Below are positions 61,681 through 64,000 of a stretch of DNA of 64,000 nucleotides, in pieces. Source of the DNA: Aureliella helgolandensis (lineage in GTDB: Bacteria; Planctomycetota; Planctomycetia; Pirellulales; Pirellulaceae); assembly GCF_007752135.1 (NCBI RefSeq), contig NZ_CP036298.1, forward strand, positions 7,680,501 to 7,744,500, in the 5' to 3' direction. Below the pieces are notes generated by a model. That model had not been told where the DNA came from. It worked only from the letters and a program-made list of their open reading frames with translations, and made no database searches. The position numbers and the translations under genes are program-made. The first letter of the stretch is position 1, and every line of letters begins with the position of its first letter.

Positions 61681-62562
61681 GTGTCATCCGCGCCGTCCTA
61701 CGATTCTGCCTCACACACGAAGCCGGGCGGCGGGCTGCGCGATTCCCTCTATCGCTGGGTGAGCGACTGGGGCACGATGGTGGTCGACACCATGGTGACT
61801 CTGGGGGACATGGCTCTGTTCACCAGCCGCATTTTTCTGTGGCTGTTCACCACCCTCCCTCGCAAGGGAACGGTCCTCCCTAACTTCTACCATGTGGGAG
61901 TCCTGAGCCTGCCGGTCGTGGCCCTGACAGGGACCTTTATCGGCATGGTACTGGCCAACCAAAGCTACACGCAGTTCCGCGATCTGGGACTCGAGAATCG
62001 CATGGGTGCGGTCATCAATATGTCGCTGGTCCGCGAGTTGGGCCCCGTACTCGCCGCCACCATGCTGGCTGGACGGGTGGGCAGCGCCATGGCTGCGGTG
62101 TTGGGAACGATGCGGGTCACTGAGCAGATTGATGCCCTGACTAGCATGGGAGCGAATCCGATTCACTACCTAGTCGTCCCCCGTTTCCTGGCCTGCATCT
62201 TGCTCATTCCGGCATTGACGATCATGGCCGATTTCATGGGAATTGTCGGCGGCTATTTCTACAGCGTCGTCATGCTCGGAGTGGACCACTACCAATACTT
62301 GAACAACAGCCGCCAGTTCGTCGGCGGCTGGGATTTCTTTATGGGGATCTTCAAGAGCTTCTTCTTTGGAGGGATCATCGCAGTGGTGAGCTGCTACCGT
62401 GGATTCACTTGCCTGGAAGGGGCTGAGGGAGTGGGGCGAGCTGCAACGGCTGCCTTTGTGTTCAGCTTCGTCTTAATTTTGATTGTCGATCTGTTGCTCA
62501 ACATCGTGCTCGATGCCACCTTCATGATGGTCTGGCCCCACGGCGGAAAGAAGTTGTTCTGA
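61681..62562 (+). CDS. mlaE: MlaE-type ABC lipid transporter permease
   Basis: 293 residues with five or six membrane helices. The MlaE/YrbE signature is strong: 'LTGTFIGMVLANQSYTQF', 'VRELGPVLAATMLAGRVGSAMAAVLGTMRVTEQIDALTSMGANPIHYLVVPR' and 'FFFGGIIAVVSCYRGF'. With MlaF and MlaD it forms a lipid-transport complex in the inner membrane that moves phospholipids between the inner and outer membranes. The GTG at 61681 follows AAGGAG; an upstream ATG frame is not used. It is followed after 3 bases by mlaF. Confidence 0.93.
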   Translation: MSSAPSYDSASHTKPGGGLRDSLYRWVSDWGTMVVDTMVTLGDMALFTSRIFLWLFTTLPRKGTVLPNFYHVGVLSLPVVALTGTFIGMVLANQSYTQFRDLGLENRMGAVINMSLVRELGPVLAATMLAGRVGSAMAAVLGTMRVTEQIDALTSMGANPIHYLVVPRFLACILLIPALTIMADFMGIVGGYFYSVVMLGVDHYQYLNNSRQFVGGWDFFMGIFKSFFFGGIIAVVSCYRGFTCLEGAEGVGRAATAAFVFSFVLILIVDLLLNIVLDATFMMVWPHGGKKLF

Positions 62563-62565
62563 GCC

Positions 62566-63477
62566 ATGGATGACGATCTAGATCAACTCGCCCGAGACCG
62601 CGCCTCCATCGAGAGCGTTGCACCGAGCGCGAAGTCCAAGCCCTTGGTCGAATTGCGGGACATGACGCTTCAGTTCGGGCGTCAGGTGATCCTCAGCCAT
62701 ATCAATCTGAGTATTCCAAGCGGTCAAACGGTAGTCATCATCGGTGAAAGTGGCTGTGGTAAAACGATGCTGTTGAAGACAGTCGTCGGCCTGATGCGTC
62801 CCACCGGCGGACAGGTCCTGTATGACGGGCAAGACATCCACCGACTGGGCGATCAAGAAATGACTGCCCTGCGCCGGAAGTTTGGCTTTGTCTTCCAGAA
62901 TGCCGCCCTATTTGACAGCATGACTATTGGTCAAAACGTCGCCTTCCCACTCATCCAACACAACCTGGCCAACGGTCGCAGCATTCAACGCATCGTCAGC
63001 GAACGTCTGGCCGAAGTAGGCTTGCCAGAAAGCGTGGCTCACAAGCGTCCCTCACAACTCTCTGGAGGAATGCGGAAGCGAGTCGGCTTGGCCCGAGCCT
63101 TGGTACTGAATCCGGAGCTAATGCTCTATGACGAGCCGACCACCGGACTTGATCCCATTATGAGTGACGTGATCAATGAATTGATGCTCCGCACGCGTAC
63201 CAACGCAGGCGTCACCAGCCTGATCATTACGCACGACATGCGCACCGCGCGAAAGGTAGCGGATCGAGTGATCATGCTCTATCCCTTCGCGAGATTGAAG
63301 AAGGGGGAGAGTCAAGTCATCTATGACGGTCCTCCGGCAGGAATTGAGGAAACCGATGACCAACGAGTCCGGCAGTTTGTAAGAGGCGAGGCAGGTGAGC
63401 GACTGATGGAACTCAGGCGTTCTACCTCGGACGGTTTTGGCATCGAACCCACTCTTGCCGACGACTACACGGAATAA
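62566..63477 (+). CDS. mlaF: MlaF-type ABC lipid transporter ATPase
   Basis: 303 residues. The domain is complete: Walker A 'GESGCGKTMLLKTVVG', Q loop 'GFVFQNAALFDSMT', signature 'LSGGMRKRVGLARAL', Walker B 'LMLYDEPTTGLD' and 'IITHDM'. 'FQNAALFDSMTIGQNVAFPL' is typical for MlaF. The N-terminal 25 and C-terminal 40 residues are extra; in MlaF the C-terminus contacts the neighbouring subunit. It couples ATP use to lipid transport through MlaE and the MCE protein MlaD, encoded immediately upstream and downstream. Confidence 0.94.
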   Translation: MDDDLDQLARDRASIESVAPSAKSKPLVELRDMTLQFGRQVILSHINLSIPSGQTVVIIGESGCGKTMLLKTVVGLMRPTGGQVLYDGQDIHRLGDQEMTALRRKFGFVFQNAALFDSMTIGQNVAFPLIQHNLANGRSIQRIVSERLAEVGLPESVAHKRPSQLSGGMRKRVGLARALVLNPELMLYDEPTTGLDPIMSDVINELMLRTRTNAGVTSLIITHDMRTARKVADRVIMLYPFARLKKGESQVIYDGPPAGIEETDDQRVRQFVRGEAGERLMELRRSTSDGFGIEPTLADDYTE

Positions 63478-63500
63478 TTACCGTTGAAAGGGAATAGTTC

Positions 63501-64000
63501 ATGGACGAACAAGGTTATCGATTTGGCGTGGGAGTTCTGGTGGTCGCATCTCTAGTGATCGCTGTAATTCTCATTATGTTTTTTGGTGCCGCACCTAACA
63601 TTTTCAAACATCAGTACCGAACCACGATTCGATTCAATGCCGCCCCCGGCGTCGGCACCGATACTCCCGTTCGAAAGAATGGCGTTCAGATTGGCCGCGT
63701 CGCCTCCGTCAAACTGCTGAAGGGTGCACAAGGCGTTGAACTCACCCTGGAACTGGATGCGGAGCACGAAGTCTACGTGGGCGAACAGCCTCGCATCGGC
63801 AAGGGCTCGTTCATTACCGGCGATGCAGTCGTCGAATTTGTGCCGCTTTCCGAATTCAACTTGGTGGAAAAGTTTGATGGTCAAGGAGGCTCACCAGCCA
63901 ACGGTTTACTGGATGAAAACGAAATGCAGTTGTCGCGTGCCATCCTCAAAGATGGAGACTTCATTACCGGTGGAATCGTAGCACCCGATCCGCTCGATAC
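63501..64000 (+). CDS. mlaD: MlaD-type MCE-domain protein, 3' end outside window
   Basis: The first 166 residues are present. A single helix (about 8-28, 'VGVLVVASLVIAVILIMFFG') anchors the protein to the inner membrane. The MCE domain follows with 'TTIRFNAAPGVGTDTPVRKNGVQIGRVASVKL' and 'EVYVGEQPRIGKGSFITGDAVVEF', the strands that make the hexameric lipid channel ring. The ATG at 63501 follows AAAGGGAA. It is the third gene of the operon, 23 bases after mlaF. Length and C-terminal extension cannot be judged. Confidence 0.9.
   Translation, partial: MDEQGYRFGVGVLVVASLVIAVILIMFFGAAPNIFKHQYRTTIRFNAAPGVGTDTPVRKNGVQIGRVASVKLLKGAQGVELTLELDAEHEVYVGEQPRIGKGSFITGDAVVEFVPLSEFNLVEKFDGQGGSPANGLLDENEMQLSRAILKDGDFITGGIVAPDPLD

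Overview
The window looks like a piece of a Planctomycetota chromosome, most likely of the order Pirellulales (Rhodopirellula/Blastopirellula relatives). The evidence is two PEP-CTERM secreted proteins, a giant Ig-repeat protein with a LEPR-XLL-type N-terminal motif and a dockerin-like C-terminus, two Tat-exported Gfo/Idh/MocA oxidoreductases, a decayed DUF1592/DUF1588 'planctomycete cytochrome' gene, a free-standing RNA polymerase alpha-CTD protein, PPi-dependent phosphofructokinase and many short-overlap leftward operons of unknown proteins. Species was not determined. No rRNA, tRNA, CRISPR array, insertion sequence or prophage was seen.

Layout. 1-3172: PadR regulator with an overlapping membrane partner (cut by the window edge), an attC-like or operator-like inverted repeat, a macro-domain protein and an FAD monooxygenase. 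3518-9084: PPi-PFK, a membrane glycosyltransferase and an ABC-2 type exporter pair. 9194-14328: LexA-like repressor, old-yellow-enzyme-type flavoprotein, UvrD/PcrA helicase and, divergently from a good sigma70-like promoter, the alpha-CTD protein. 14329-20826: hairpin tandem repeats, a Tat-exported dehydrogenase, a histidine kinase and a tightly overlapping three-gene unit (membrane/beta-sandwich protein, second beta-sandwich protein, P-loop ATPase) that I cannot assign to any described system. 20780-26983: secreted PQQ-like propeller, trypsin-like PEP-CTERM protein, glnS, PhyH dioxygenase, glycosylasparaginase. 27110-31291: moeA and mobA (molybdenum cofactor) around an isochorismatase-ThuA fusion, plus DUF423. 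31537-36073: three-gene operon of a secreted DUF4139-like protein, OmpR-type regulator and histidine kinase. 36261-42755: M32 carboxypeptidase, second Tat dehydrogenase, SUMF1-domain protein, ApbE, PEP-CTERM protein. 42904-53138: 3060-residue Ig-repeat protein and a GDPD-like enzyme. 53298-54982: DUF1592-family pseudogene. 55170-58694: RluB-type pseudouridine synthase, PyrK-like subunit, low-complexity lipoprotein. 58908-60448: flgB with two upstream small proteins. 60727-64000: trmD, divergent from an mlaE-mlaF-mlaD lipid transport operon cut by the window end.

Many starts were moved inward from the longest open frame on the basis of ribosome-binding sites, signal peptides and family N-termini; several are TTG or GTG. 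All family names are from reading the translations by eye; no database search was run.
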